A DNA stretch of 64,000 nt from Mycoavidus sp. HKI. Its GTDB lineage: Bacteria > Pseudomonadota > Gammaproteobacteria > Burkholderiales > Burkholderiaceae. Made by a program: the position numbers and the translations under genes. The DNA lies in the NCBI RefSeq assembly GCF_020023735.2, contig NZ_CP076444.2, positions 1,565,501-1,629,500 of the forward strand, written 5' to 3'. Numbering within the stretch: position 1 is the first letter of the stretch; every line of letters begins with the position of its first letter. Below the pieces are notes generated by a model that worked only from the letters and a program-made list of their open reading frames with translations, had not been told where the DNA came from and made no database searches. This document shows, piece after piece, positions 55,291-64,000 of this stretch.

Positions 55291-57309
55291 TTAAAATTTC
55301 AACCTAAGCCGCGCCCACACCATCCGCCCTGGCTCGTGGATTGGCACCGAGTTATCCGCCGGATAACCAAACCCTGCATTCCCTGCTCGATTTAAATGCT
55401 CTGCATAATTCTTGTTCAACACGTTCTCAATACCCACGGCCAACTGAGTAGTTTTATTGATTCGATAACCCGCATTCACTGACAATAAACTAAAGTCCGC
55501 ACTCGGCCCCCAATCCTTGCCAACCACATTGCCTTGCTCTAAGGCGTATCGATGCTGCGCGGCAACCACCCGCCAGATTGCTCCAGCCGATAAACGACTA
55601 TCATCATAACGCAGCCCAAAACGCATCTCTAACGGCGGCATCTGAGGCAGCGGCTTGTTATCACGCGTATTTTCACCCCAAGCATAGGCCAGGCTATTCT
55701 CCACACGCCAATGCGTCGCTAACTGCCAATTCGCCCCCAACTCGCCGCCCATCATGCGGCCATTGATATTAGTCGCCTGTGCGTCTCCCGCTTTTGCATT
55801 CAGTGCTTTAAACACAATAAAATTATGCACATAACCCAAATAAGCCGAAGTCCATACTTGTAGCCGATCCGTTGCATAGCGCGCACCTAAATCAAGCTGG
55901 GTGGTTTTTTCAGGCTGAATACCGTCAAATGCATTAAACGAGCCAGTCGGGCCTAGCTTAGGCGAAAAAAGCTCCCAATAATCAGGAAAACGCGCAACGT
56001 GACCCACCCCTATATACGCCATAGCAGGCAAACGCTTTAAATCACGTTCATAACGCATAAATGCACTGGGCAAAACGGCATGGCGCTGCTGATTAGCAGT
56101 GGTAGACAACTGTCGGTGATCTTTAGTCTGTATCCAGTCTAGGCGAGCACCGCTCACCATGCGCGTTTGCTCGGTCATATACCAGGTCAGTTCGTTAAAA
56201 AACCCTACCTGGGAAAAACTGACTTGTTTGGCCCATGGTACGCTTTCGTCAACTTTAATAGCACGTGATTGGCGTTGATGAATCTGCGCATCCAGACCGC
56301 TCACCAGTTTAACGTCATTGCCCCACGGTAAAGTAGCGGCAAAACGCGCGCCTACAATCTGGCGTTCTAATTCAGAAGCCATGGGTTTGCCTTGTGGCGG
56401 AACCTGGCGCAATGTATAGTTATCCATTACGTGGTCTGCTTGATTGTAATAAATCTGTGCTTCCAGCGTATCCAATAAACCACTTAAATGGCTTTTCTCA
56501 AAACGCAAACCAAAACTATTGCGCCTAAAGCGCACCCCATCCATACCACGCCCAGCATACCGGGCCGCGCCATCACCCGTACCTGCGCTCAACTCTAAGC
56601 GCGTATGGTCCGCGGGCGTCCATCCTACCGCTAGATCTGTATTCCATTTATCCCAGCCAGATGGCACGGACCTACCAGCGCCATCTTCATAGTCACCTGC
56701 ATGCGCCTGGTTCACCATCAGCCGCAGATACCCTTCTGGGGTACCCACCGTTAAATCTGCTCTTTGCTCGTTACGGCCCCATGCCCCACCTAGCACACTG
56801 CCATCAAAACGCATGCCTGCGGTATCAAACCGTTGTGGGCGGCGATCAAAACGAATCGTACCAGCTGAAGCGCCTGGACCTCCGGTGACGGTTTGAGGCC
56901 CTTTAATGACCGTCAGTTCATCATAGTTTTCAGGCGCAAGATAAGAAGTCGGTGCATCCATTCTGTTACCACATGCACCCAATAACGTGCTGCCATCTAT
57001 CAGAATATTTAAACGCGAACCAAACATACCGCGCAATACAGGATCCCCATTCGCCCCACCATTTCGGATCAGCGAAAACCCAGGAATTTTTTTTAAGTAG
57101 TCCGCGCCATCGCTCACCGGGGCCTGATTAAATTCCTTAGGGTCCGCCACCACCTTCAGCGGCAGAGTGGGCCGGACAGCCGTCACCACTACTGCCCCAT
57201 GCGTTAAACCATCGCGTATTTTTTCTTCGGGCTGTGCGCTGACCAGTAGCGGCAAGGCGGTAGCAAAAGCCATAATAAAACTAGCGGTGTATCGATGAGA
57301 GTGCTTCAT
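55291..57309 (-). CDS. oprC: TonB-dependent copper receptor, OprC/NosA type
   Basis: An outer-membrane active importer powered by TonB. 672 residues: signal peptide (SFIMAFATALPLLVSA), plug domain (DYLKKIPGFSLIRNGGANGD, LGACGNRMDAPTSYLAPENY, VIKGPQTVTGGPGASAGTIR), and a 22-strand barrel ending with the aromatic residue F in VWARLRLKF. The GACGNRMD(A/P)PT segment identifies the copper/NosA subgroup rather than siderophore receptors. No partner copper genes adjacent. The copper assignment is by subgroup similarity. Confidence 0.88.
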   Translation of the reverse strand: MKHSHRYTASFIMAFATALPLLVSAQPEEKIRDGLTHGAVVVTAVRPTLPLKVVADPKEFNQAPVSDGADYLKKIPGFSLIRNGGANGDPVLRGMFGSRLNILIDGSTLLGACGNRMDAPTSYLAPENYDELTVIKGPQTVTGGPGASAGTIRFDRRPQRFDTAGMRFDGSVLGGAWGRNEQRADLTVGTPEGYLRLMVNQAHAGDYEDGAGRSVPSGWDKWNTDLAVGWTPADHTRLELSAGTGDGAARYAGRGMDGVRFRRNSFGLRFEKSHLSGLLDTLEAQIYYNQADHVMDNYTLRQVPPQGKPMASELERQIVGARFAATLPWGNDVKLVSGLDAQIHQRQSRAIKVDESVPWAKQVSFSQVGFFNELTWYMTEQTRMVSGARLDWIQTKDHRQLSTTANQQRHAVLPSAFMRYERDLKRLPAMAYIGVGHVARFPDYWELFSPKLGPTGSFNAFDGIQPEKTTQLDLGARYATDRLQVWTSAYLGYVHNFIVFKALNAKAGDAQATNINGRMMGGELGANWQLATHWRVENSLAYAWGENTRDNKPLPQMPPLEMRFGLRYDDSRLSAGAIWRVVAAQHRYALEQGNVVGKDWGPSADFSLLSVNAGYRINKTTQLAVGIENVLNKNYAEHLNRAGNAGFGYPADNSVPIHEPGRMVWARLRLKF

Positions 57310-57656
57310 TAAAAATCTGCAAAATTAAAAACGCGAAGCATAGCATTGATCTCGCTATAACCTTAACCAGCAAGCCTCAGAGCCATCATAGAAAACTCTC
57401 TCTAAATCGGCTACTGCGGGTGCTAGGCGCTTACTTCGTATTTGGCTCACCGCATAAAGGAATCGAACTGCTAGAATATGCGGAAACAGATATTGCACGC
57501 TTTTTGGTTAAGCATGCGGCACCGATTGCCAATTTTGTCGGAACGCTACTGAGTTAGTTTAATAGTGCAAATGCAACCATTACGCAGCCATTTTTTTAGC
57601 AACAAGGCAGAGGCTGAGCGCGCGCTTGCCTTTGACCACATTAACAAGAATAGAAA
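57310..57656. other. Intergenic stretch with gene remnant, 347 bp
   Basis: Between the receptor gene and trmB. It holds the remnant listed at 57387-57557 and a 29-codon frame (57571-57660, MQPLRSHFFSNKAEAERALA) whose stop overlaps the TTG of trmB. That frame is unrecognised and may be chance. Confidence 0.45.
57387..57557 (+). pseudogene. Unrecognised gene fragment before trmB
   Basis: A plus-strand frame without a start codon reads LLRVLGAYFVFGSPHKGIEL then LEYAETDIARFLVKHAAPIA and NFVGTLLS before a stop. Its composition is that of a real protein end. I cannot assign a family. Neither a ribosome site nor an upstream continuation exists, so it looks like the end of a deleted gene. Confidence 0.4.
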
Positions 57657-58367
57657 TTGATAGATTCCAACCTTAGCACTACAGATTTAGCCATGCGTCG
57701 CGTGCGCAGTTTTGTTACGCGCGCTGGGCGTATATCAAACGCCCAGCAACGCGCATTTGACACTCTTGCACCACGCTTTGTCTTACCTTGCCCGCCCACC
57801 GCCACAGCGCTTGATTGGCCAGCTATTTTCGGACGGGACGCACCCTGTGTATTGGAAATTGGCTTTGGTATGGGAACCGCGACGGCGGAGATTGCCGCCC
57901 ATTTACCCGCTACTAACTTTTTGGGTATTGAGGTCCATCAGCCCGGAGTGGGCGCATTGTTAAAGTTAGTCGACGACCACCAGCTTGAAAATATCCGTAT
58001 CATCCAACACGATGCGGTCGAAGTCATGGAACGCATGATTAACCCTGCGAGCTTAGACGGCATTCATATCTTTTTTCCGGATCCATGGCATAAAAAACGG
58101 CACCATAAACGCCGTTTGATACAAGCCCCTTTCGCCGACCTGCTCGCCTCTCGTCTTAAACCCGGCGCTTACTTGCATTGTGCGACGGACTGGCAAAACT
58201 ACGCTGAGCAAATGCTCGAAGTACTCAGCGCCCAGCCTTTACTCGAAAATACCGCGAACGACTATGCGCCCCGCCCGGCTTATCGCCCAGTCACAAAGTT
58301 TGAGGAGCGCGGGTTGCGACTCGGGCACGGCGTATGGGATTTGGTCTTTCAGCGGCGCGCAGATTAA
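57657..58367 (+). CDS. trmB: tRNA (guanine-N7-)-methyltransferase
   Basis: Methylates G46 in the tRNA variable loop. 236 residues if started at the TTG at 57657; an ATG at 57693 ([15 protein letters not shown]) is the alternative, and neither has a strong ribosome site. SAM motif [16 protein letters not shown]; TrmB signatures [20 protein letters not shown] and [19 protein letters not shown] terminator follows directly. Confidence 0.93.
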   Translation: MIDSNLSTTDLAMRRVRSFVTRAGRISNAQQRAFDTLAPRFVLPCPPTATALDWPAIFGRDAPCVLEIGFGMGTATAEIAAHLPATNFLGIEVHQPGVGALLKLVDDHQLENIRIIQHDAVEVMERMINPASLDGIHIFFPDPWHKKRHHKRRLIQAPFADLLASRLKPGAYLHCATDWQNYAEQMLEVLSAQPLLENTANDYAPRPAYRPVTKFEERGLRLGHGVWDLVFQRRAD

Positions 58368-58390
58368 ACCCGCTAGCGTGCCGCTTGGAC

Positions 58391-58425
58391 TGGACTGCAT
58401 CAAATGATCATGCAGTCCATTTAAT
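58391..58425 (+). terminator. Terminator between trmB and uppP
   Basis: TGGACTGCAT pairs perfectly with ATGCAGTCCA (58410-58419) around a nine-base loop, followed by TTTAATT. It lies 24 bp after trmB and overlaps the end of the convergent uppP gene. Confidence 0.7.
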
Positions 58426-59247
58426 TACGCCGGTATAGGCTGTCAGTAAAATCAATAAGCCAAAGCCAATCCGATACCAGGCAAAAACTCTAAAATCGTG
58501 AGTTGCGATATAGCGCAACAGCCAGCGCACACAAATAAATGCGCTGCCAAAAGCCGCCACCAACCCAAGGATAAAAGCGCCTATATCCACCGTATCAAAA
58601 AGCGCACGCATTTTATACAGTTCGTATACGGTGGCGCCAAACAACAAGGGGATTGCCAGGAAAAAAGAGAATTCCGTCGCAATCCGCCGCTCAAGCCCAA
58701 ATAACATACCGCCAATAATCGTTGAGCCCGAGCGTGAAGTCCCTGGAATCAAAGCAAAACATTGCGCTAGACCCACTTTAAGCGCATCTGCTACCGTTAA
58801 TTCATCTAATGCCTGCACACGCGGCACCTTACCCCCATTAGATTGTCGCCACTCTGCCCACAGAATCACGAGCCCCCCAATCACCAGCGCTAACGCAACT
58901 GACACCGGCGTAAACAGCAGCGCCTTGATCTGTTTATCAAAAGTCAGCCCGACTACCACGGCGGGTATGCACGCAACTATAATATTCAAGGTGAAGCGGC
59001 GCGCGCTTGGGCGGCTCACGATACCGGTCGCCAACTCTACAATCTTGCGGCGGAATTCCCAACTGACCGCGAGAATCGCACCAAACTGAACCACCACATA
59101 AAATGCTTTGGCTTGCTCACCGGTAAAGTTAAGCAGGCTACCGGCAGCAATCAGATGGCCGGTACTTGAGACTGGCAAAAACTCGGTCAATCCTTCAACG
59201 ATGCCAAGCAGTAGTGCTTTAAAAGCAAAGATCCAATCAATATTCAA
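58408..59247 (-). CDS. uppP: Undecaprenyl-diphosphatase
   Basis: BacA-type integral membrane enzyme recycling undecaprenyl pyrophosphate to the lipid carrier used for peptidoglycan and for glycans such as those built by the wec genes. 279 residues, eight or more membrane segments. Active-site motifs: [20 protein letters not shown] and [20 protein letters not shown]. Stand-alone gene. Confidence 0.96.
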   Translation of the reverse strand: MNIDWIFAFKALLLGIVEGLTEFLPVSSTGHLIAAGSLLNFTGEQAKAFYVVVQFGAILAVSWEFRRKIVELATGIVSRPSARRFTLNIIVACIPAVVVGLTFDKQIKALLFTPVSVALALVIGGLVILWAEWRQSNGGKVPRVQALDELTVADALKVGLAQCFALIPGTSRSGSTIIGGMLFGLERRIATEFSFFLAIPLLFGATVYELYKMRALFDTVDIGAFILGLVAAFGSAFICVRWLLRYIATHDFRVFAWYRIGFGLLILLTAYTGVIKWTA

Positions 59248-59489
59248 ATCACATTCCTTTTTGCCAGGGTAGGTTAATAGCCATTAGATGATACCTGATC
59301 CAACTGTGCCCTTCTGCCCAAACGCTATTTAAGCCGCACCTGACACAGTTGATATGGGCGCTTAGCTTGCCCAACAAACCCGCACTCAAGGCAATCGATC
59401 CTGGAAAAATAGAAGTAGGCATTGGCTGAATTTGGGTAGCGTGAGGAAGCAGAATATGCCAAAAATACAGAACTCTTAACAGCGATGGT

Positions 59490-60077
59490 TTAACGCTCGA
59501 CCAGTTGTACCCGAACACCCTCTGGCACAACGGTGATCGTACCGGGTTCATAAGCAATCTTAGCAAACAACAATTGATCAGATTTAAAAGTGTAGATTGG
59601 ATAATTATCCAACAATTGCGTTGCAAGCAATGCAGCGGCGGTGTTGATTTGCCGCTCAAATTCATCCGCCATACCCTCAAACTGTAAATGCTCGACTTGG
59701 GGGTGCTTAAGCACTACAGAGCGGCTGATACGATCATAGGAAAGCTCACTGTTGAGAGTGAATTGACCATTCACTGGCTGCGCAATAAAAGGACTGCTAA
59801 TTTGCGCGTCTAGTGCAATGGCAAGGCGATTTGCCTTTGGCTGCAAAGTGATTTGAGGATGGGAAAATTTAAGCTTAAAAATTTGTAAGATCTGCTGGTC
59901 ATATGGAAATTTCTTTTCAACCGCAGTCTGGATTTCCCGTGCCGAAAAAGTATATTGACCAGAAATAAATGGAAAGATAGAGTTGCTACAGGCGCCAAAT
60001 AAGAGCGCCAGAACAAAAAAGCCCACTGATCCCAAGATCAAGCGACGACGCATAGCCGTAGTAAAAGGATAGCTCAT
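59490..60077 (-). CDS. DUF1439 lipoprotein
   Basis: 196 residues from the ATG at 60077: an N-terminal hydrophobic stretch with lipobox-like ALLFGAC, then the DUF1439 body (YTFSAREIQTAVEKKFPYDQ, RLAIALDAQISSPFIAQPVN, GQFTLNSELSYDRISRSVVL). Relatives are outer-membrane or periplasmic lipoproteins of unknown function. A TTG seven codons upstream and an ATG at 60053 are alternative starts. The 241 bp beyond its 3' end (59249-59489) hold no convincing gene; a minus-strand frame there overlaps this one and is treated as a shadow. Confidence 0.82.
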   Translation of the reverse strand: MSYPFTTAMRRRLILGSVGFFVLALLFGACSNSIFPFISGQYTFSAREIQTAVEKKFPYDQQILQIFKLKFSHPQITLQPKANRLAIALDAQISSPFIAQPVNGQFTLNSELSYDRISRSVVLKHPQVEHLQFEGMADEFERQINTAAALLATQLLDNYPIYTFKSDQLLFAKIAYEPGTITVVPEGVRVQLVER

Positions 60078-60234
60078 GGTTTCATCAGTTTGATACAATA
60101 CTCGCTGTCATAAGCTTAACAGCCGCTTTTGCGCTGCTTATGCTCAGTGCTCAGTTTTTTGGCTGTTTTTTTCTACTGCGTTTATCTATTTTTCTCATCA
60201 TACTTCGGCCTCCGTTAAATAGCCAACTTTTATT

Positions 60235-60888
60235 ATGAATCTCGAACAGGCACGTCGCAATATGATTCAACAGCAGATCCGTCCCTGGAATGTATCTGAC
60301 CAGGATGTACTGAATTTGCTTGAAATCATTAAACGCGAGAATTTTGTACCGCCCGCCTACCAAAATATTGCCTTTGCCGATCTTGAAATTCCGCTGCCCT
60401 GCGGGCAGCATATGTTATCCCCAAAAATCGAAGCGCGGATCTTGCAAGCCCTCCAACTGAAACCGCATGAATCCATACTTGAAATCGGCACAGGCAGCGG
60501 TTATATGGCCGCATTACTCTCCTATCTCAGTCAACACGTATTGACGATTGAAATCCATGCCGAACTTGCCGCACTCGCACAAGAAAATTTGCTTAAAAAC
60601 ACTATCTCGAAGGTAAGCGTGGTCACGGGTGACGGTGCGCAAGGTTGGCCACAGCAAGCACCCTATGATGTCATTGTGGTCTCTGGTGGGCTACCTGTCT
60701 TACCGCCAACGTTACTCACGCAACTCAAGCCAGGAGGCCGTCTGTGCGCTTTCGTTGGCACCGCACCGGTGATGCAAGCGCAACTCATTACCTGTGTTGA
60801 TAAAAACGAATACCAAAGCGAAGTTTTATTTGAAACTTGGGCCCCTCCTCTAGTTAACGCAATAGAGGCGCCACGCTTTAGCTTCTGA
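60235..60888 (+). CDS. Protein-L-isoaspartate O-methyltransferase-family protein
   Basis: A PCMT-fold, SAM-dependent methyltransferase, 217 residues. SAM motif ILEIGTGSGYMAALLSYLSQ, and the N-terminal ARRNMIQQQIRPWNVSDQDV segment that marks the Burkholderia subgroup of this family. Canonical Pcm proteins repair isoaspartyl residues; the substrate of this subgroup is uncertain. It starts at the ATG at 60235 and ends 14 bp before the convergent waaA gene. Confidence 0.88.
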   Translation: MNLEQARRNMIQQQIRPWNVSDQDVLNLLEIIKRENFVPPAYQNIAFADLEIPLPCGQHMLSPKIEARILQALQLKPHESILEIGTGSGYMAALLSYLSQHVLTIEIHAELAALAQENLLKNTISKVSVVTGDGAQGWPQQAPYDVIVVSGGLPVLPPTLLTQLKPGGRLCAFVGTAPVMQAQLITCVDKNEYQSEVLFETWAPPLVNAIEAPRFSF

Positions 60889-60902
60889 AATAGTGTGGGA
60901 CT

Positions 60903-62240
60903 TTAATTTGAGTGGAGCAACGCCATTAGCGCTGCCACCGTACGGCGCGTTGCGCCACGGTGGCGGGCAGCAAACGCGACTGCTGCGGTACTCATTGTAG
61001 TGCGTAGATTCGAGTCTATAAGCAGCGTGCGCAATGCTTTACCAAGCGCGGCCGGGTCAGCCACGCGCCGCGCCGCGCCTGCCATGATTGCATCCGCACT
61101 TGCTTGTTCGAAATTAAAGGTATGGGCGCCAATTAAGACCGGCACCCCAGCAGCACATGCTTCGATCAAATTCTGTCCACCAAATGGCAACAAACTGCCA
61201 CCAATAAAAGCCACATCCGCTGCCGCATAATACGCCCCCAATTCACCCATCGAATCGCCCAACCATACCTGAATATCAGGCCCAAGCAATGGCTGGTTTG
61301 CGCGGTTTATTTCTTGATTTGACAAATCATTTTCAGCAGTCTCGGAGGGGGGGGTATGCCAAGCAGAACGCCGGGCAAAACGCCAACCTTCTCGCGCAAG
61401 TAATGCCGCCACCTCGTTAAAGCGTTGCGGGTGGCGTGGCACTAAAATTAACACAGCATTTTCAGCCAGCCCGCTACGTTTAAATGCATCTAGTATGAGT
61501 GCTTCCTCGCCAGCGCGCGTGCTAGCTGCTACCCATACTGGGCGCGAGCCAAAACCTAAGCGCCAGGTTTGGCCGCGGGCGATCAGTGCGGCAGGCGGCG
61601 CCATATCAAACTTCAGGTTGCCCAGCACCGTTACAGGGCGGGCGCCTAACGCACTGAGTCTCTCTGCATCAGCTAGGCTTTGCGCAAAGACACGAGTAAA
61701 ACCACCAAAAACTTCACGCCCGGCCTGCCCGAATTTAGCCGCTCGCCGATATGAACGTACTGACATACGAGCATTCACTAATGCAAGCGGCACGCGAGCC
61801 CGACGGCACTCATCAATCAGCGTTGGCCACACTTCCGTTTCCATCACCACCCCAAGCGTGGGCCGATAGCGTGTTAGAAAACGCCGCACGGCAAACGGCA
61901 TATCGTAGGGCAAGTAACAGCGCCATACGCGCGCGCCAAACAGCGCCTCACCCGTTGCCCGGCCGCCTGGCGTCATATGGGTGATCAATATGCGCGCCTC
62001 TGGGCAGGCCGCTATAAGAGCCTCGATCAGCGGCTGCGCCGCGCGCGTCTCACCAACCGACACTGCATGCACCCAGAGCAAAGGCGCACCATCATTTAAA
62101 AAGCCAGGCAAATGCCCAAAACCAAAACGTTCCCCAATATGCCGGGCGTAACCCGGCTCGCAGCGAGAACGCCATAAAAGCCGCAGCACCGCAACGGGAG
62201 CCACAAGCCACCATAAAGCACGATAAATTTGGCGTAGCAT
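60903..62240 (-). CDS. waaA: 3-deoxy-D-manno-octulosonic-acid (Kdo) transferase
   Basis: Inner-membrane GT30 enzyme adding Kdo to lipid IVA. 445 residues: N-terminal membrane anchor, ERFGFGHLPGFLNDGAPLLW then VHAVSVGETRAAQPLIEALI (catalytic Glu region), VVMETEVWPTLIDECRRARV, and the C-terminal nucleotide domain ending in NLIEACAAGVPVLIGAHTFN. 101 bp after waaC, same strand. Confidence 0.95.
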   Translation of the reverse strand: MLRQIYRALWWLVAPVAVLRLLWRSRCEPGYARHIGERFGFGHLPGFLNDGAPLLWVHAVSVGETRAAQPLIEALIAACPEARILITHMTPGGRATGEALFGARVWRCYLPYDMPFAVRRFLTRYRPTLGVVMETEVWPTLIDECRRARVPLALVNARMSVRSYRRAAKFGQAGREVFGGFTRVFAQSLADAERLSALGARPVTVLGNLKFDMAPPAALIARGQTWRLGFGSRPVWVAASTRAGEEALILDAFKRSGLAENAVLILVPRHPQRFNEVAALLAREGWRFARRSAWHTPPSETAENDLSNQEINRANQPLLGPDIQVWLGDSMGELGAYYAAADVAFIGGSLLPFGGQNLIEACAAGVPVLIGAHTFNFEQASADAIMAGAARRVADPAALGKALRTLLIDSNLRTTMSTAAVAFAARHRGATRRTVAALMALLHSN

Positions 62241-62341
62241 CAGAGAGATTTAACCGAAAACCGTAGCAAGGGTTGCTAAGATTGCCCACCACTTAATCAT
62301 GCACAGGCATCACAGACAAAAAATGGTTGAACATAGACGAA

Positions 62342-63373
62342 TTACAAGACACCGAAATCAACCAACGCACGCCGTACATCGGCAAGTCGCGCAGGCTGTT
62401 GCGCCCCGCCCAAATTAATGATGTCTGGCGCCCAATAACCGCCCGTGCGCCAAGCCGTATCAAAATTGTAAAGCTCAATGGTTGGCCGCTTGAGGGCCGC
62501 AGCTATATGCACCAGCCCGGTGTCAACGCCAACCGTTGCCGCAGCACCCAGCAGTAACCCAGTGACTGCTGGCAAGGTTAAAGCGGGCGGCACATAGGCT
62601 GCAGCGCCTGCCCTCCCCACCGATGTGAGACGAGCATTGAGCCACCCGCTGATTTTTTCACTCACCGCCCGCTCAGTCGCCTGCCCCCACGGCAATACCA
62701 GCGAGATACCCGCACGCAGTAATATTTGCCCCAGTTCGAGCCACCGTTCTTGCGGCCACTGCTTATCTGCGCGCGAAGTGGCATGCACTAAAACCACATA
62801 GGATGACGGCAATTTAAAGCCCGTTTTCATCAATGCCGTCTCAGCCGCCTGCGTATCAAGACCAAAATCGATCTCTCCTGATAACACAGCAGAGTCTCCG
62901 AGGGCCGCCGCAACCAGTTGACGCGAACGCTCTAGCACATGAGTGTGCGGCTCGATCGCAACACGCTGATCATAAAAAAAGCGTACCGGCCATTCATAAC
63001 TAGAACCCTCTGTGCGATTACCCAGACCACTCACCCGAGCACCCGTCGCGCGTGTCCAATGCGCCGCCCAGGCCGTTTTTATGAGGCCCTGACAATCAAT
63101 CACTTGATCATAAGCTTCACTCGCTAGCCGCTGCCGCAACTGACGGATTTCACTCCAGGTTGCCGGTGAGCATAATCGTTTGCGCCAGCGGCGTAGCGAA
63201 AATGGAATCACGCAGCGCACACCGGCAACAAGACGCACAAGATCAGCAAATCCCTCTTCAACCAGCCAATCAATCTGCGCCGCCGGATACTGACGCCGAA
63301 TATCGGCAATCACAGGCATCGTATGCACAACGTCGCCGAGTGATGACACTTTGACAATTAATATTTTTTGCAT
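62342..63373 (-). CDS. waaC: Lipopolysaccharide heptosyltransferase I
   Basis: GT9 enzyme adding the first heptose to Kdo2-lipid A, using the ADP-heptose made with HldA and HldD. 343 residues from the ATG at 63373; the longer frame begins with a TTG. Signatures: KILIVKVSSLGDVVHTMPVI, then IDWLVEEGFADLVRLV, YVVLVHATSRADKQWPQERW and VGVDTGLVHIAAALKRPTIE. Same strand as pmm and waaA. Confidence 0.96.
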   Translation of the reverse strand: MQKILIVKVSSLGDVVHTMPVIADIRRQYPAAQIDWLVEEGFADLVRLVAGVRCVIPFSLRRWRKRLCSPATWSEIRQLRQRLASEAYDQVIDCQGLIKTAWAAHWTRATGARVSGLGNRTEGSSYEWPVRFFYDQRVAIEPHTHVLERSRQLVAAALGDSAVLSGEIDFGLDTQAAETALMKTGFKLPSSYVVLVHATSRADKQWPQERWLELGQILLRAGISLVLPWGQATERAVSEKISGWLNARLTSVGRAGAAAYVPPALTLPAVTGLLLGAAATVGVDTGLVHIAAALKRPTIELYNFDTAWRTGGYWAPDIINLGGAQQPARLADVRRALVDFGVL

Positions 63374-63388
63374 CTGAATCAAATAGCG

Positions 63389-63431
63389 AGCGCCCTAAAC
63401 TTAAACGTAATTATATTAGGGCGCTTTTTTT
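63389..63431. terminator. Hairpin between pmm and waaC
   Basis: AGCGCCCTAA and TTAGGGCGCT pair perfectly over ten bases around a 17-base loop, with seven T on the plus-strand side. On the minus strand, where the genes are read, the stem is followed only by CGCTATTT, so it may be a weak terminator for pmm, 12 bp after its stop. Confidence 0.55.
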
Positions 63432-63442
63432 GTTAACAGCAC

Positions 63443-64000
63443 TTAAAAAGGCAATTTAGCGTCAGGCTTTTGCGCCAGAATCACACGACGAAAATCTCGT
63501 TGAATCCTCTCCAGCGCCTCTTCATCATCTGCTTCAAAGCGCAGCACAACCATAGGCGTAGTATTAGACGCCCGTGCCAGACCAAAACCATCTGGATATT
63601 CAACCCGCAAACCGTCGATCATCACCACTTCATCGGCGCCACTAAAACGCGCAGATTTTTGCAATTGTTCAATCAGCTTGAAATTTTCTCCCTCGCTTAA
63701 TTTTATTTGCAATTCAGGCGTTGCAATCGAATCCGGTAGCCCATTGAGTAACGCACTCGGGTCATCCGTGCGAGACAGTAGTTCAAGTAGCCGCGCCCCC
63801 GTATAAAGACCATCATCAAAGCCGTACCAGCGATCTTTAAAAAAGATATGCCCGCTCATTTCACCGGCAAGCGGCGCACCGGTTTCACGCAGCTTGGCTT
63901 TAATCAGTGAATGACCTGTTTTCCACATCAGGGGCTCGCCGCCATGTGCCCGCACCCATGGCGCAAGTTTACGCGTGCATTTTACGTCGTAGATAATCTG
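63443..64000 (-). CDS. Phosphomannomutase/phosphoglucomutase, 3' part
   Basis: Interconverts the 1- and 6-phosphates of mannose and glucose, feeding nucleotide-sugar synthesis. The frame is open to the window edge: bases 64000-63956 continue as QIIYDVKCTRKLAPWVRAHG, so the GTG at 63955 is internal. The visible 185 codons cover the sugar-binding loop (GEMSGHIFFKDRWYGFDDGL, with the conserved GEMSGH) and the phosphate-binding C-terminal domain (LVRASNTTP equivalent, ARASNTTPMVVLRFEA). Matches AlgC/ManB-type enzymes. Gene order pmm-waaC-waaA as in Burkholderia. Confidence 0.92.
   Translation of the reverse strand, partial: QIIYDVKCTRKLAPWVRAHGGEPLMWKTGHSLIKAKLRETGAPLAGEMSGHIFFKDRWYGFDDGLYTGARLLELLSRTDDPSALLNGLPDSIATPELQIKLSEGENFKLIEQLQKSARFSGADEVVMIDGLRVEYPDGFGLARASNTTPMVVLRFEADDEEALERIQRDFRRVILAQKPDAKLPF

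Noticed and set aside
59249..59680. 143-codon minus-strand ORF
   Set aside because: Half of it overlaps the DUF1439 lipoprotein gene in another frame; the rest has no recognisable features.

Overview
The window looks like a chromosomal segment of a Burkholderiales bacterium. The housekeeping blocks follow the order known from Burkholderia and its relatives: thrS-infC-rpmI-rplT-pheS-pheT-ihfA-merR-tRNA-Pro; gyrA-DUF2059-serC-pheA-aroA-cmk-rpsA-ihfB-lapA-lapB-ugd-hldA-hldD; and pmm-waaC-waaA. Base composition is moderate, genes are missing from otherwise conserved operons (hisC and tyrA between pheA and aroA, probably cysM beside hldD, tolC and rhodanese beside waaA), and many gene remnants are present. 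Two giant NACHT-WD40 genes are also present. Together this suggests a reduced-genome, host-associated lineage such as the endofungal Mycoavidus/Glomeribacter group. That assignment is inference from the sequence alone.

Left part (1-20 kb): an enterobacterial-common-antigen-like sugar cluster. It holds wecB (cut by the window edge), wecC, a WecA/WbpL-type initiating transferase, wecE and wecD, plus a Tat-exported beta-helix protein. An intact IS982 element with target duplication and two very large, oppositely oriented paralogues (3578-8740 and 12509-17536) interrupt the cluster. Each paralogue has an N-terminal helical region, a TIR/SEFIR-like domain, a NACHT ATPase, pentapeptide repeats and 14 WD40 repeats, an NLR-like layout. 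A third copy survives as a C-terminal tail fragment near 20 kb, joined to a broken Rpn-family gene.

Accessory part (20-28.4 kb): a 902-residue protein of unknown function, a short inverted-repeat (MITE-like) element, an orphan solute-binding protein, then a 3.2-kb island bounded by a partial tRNA-Pro copy (25095) and the intact tRNA-Pro(GGG) (28281). The island is AT-rich. It carries a paralogous gene pair: a cytoplasmic protein with seven 15-residue repeats and a coiled coil, and a lipoprotein. Around the pair lie remnants of an integrase, an IS982 element, a citrate/malate-type transporter and possibly a group II intron. This pair is the best candidate for an undescribed system.

Right part (28.4-64 kb): dense minus-strand operons for translation (pheST, rplT, rpmI, infC with an ATC start, thrS, rpsA), nucleoid proteins (ihfA, ihfB), LPS and sugar metabolism (hldD, hldA, ugd, lapA, lapB, waaA, waaC, pmm), aromatic amino-acid and serine synthesis (aroA, pheA, serC) and gyrA. 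GyrA carries Ala83 and Gly87 at the two main quinolone positions. The plus strand holds an OmpA-family protein, ubiG, gph, trmB and a PCM-like methyltransferase. Other envelope genes are a copper-type TonB receptor, uppP and two exported proteins of unknown role. An orphan RelB antitoxin keeps its palindromic operator but has lost almost all of its toxin gene.
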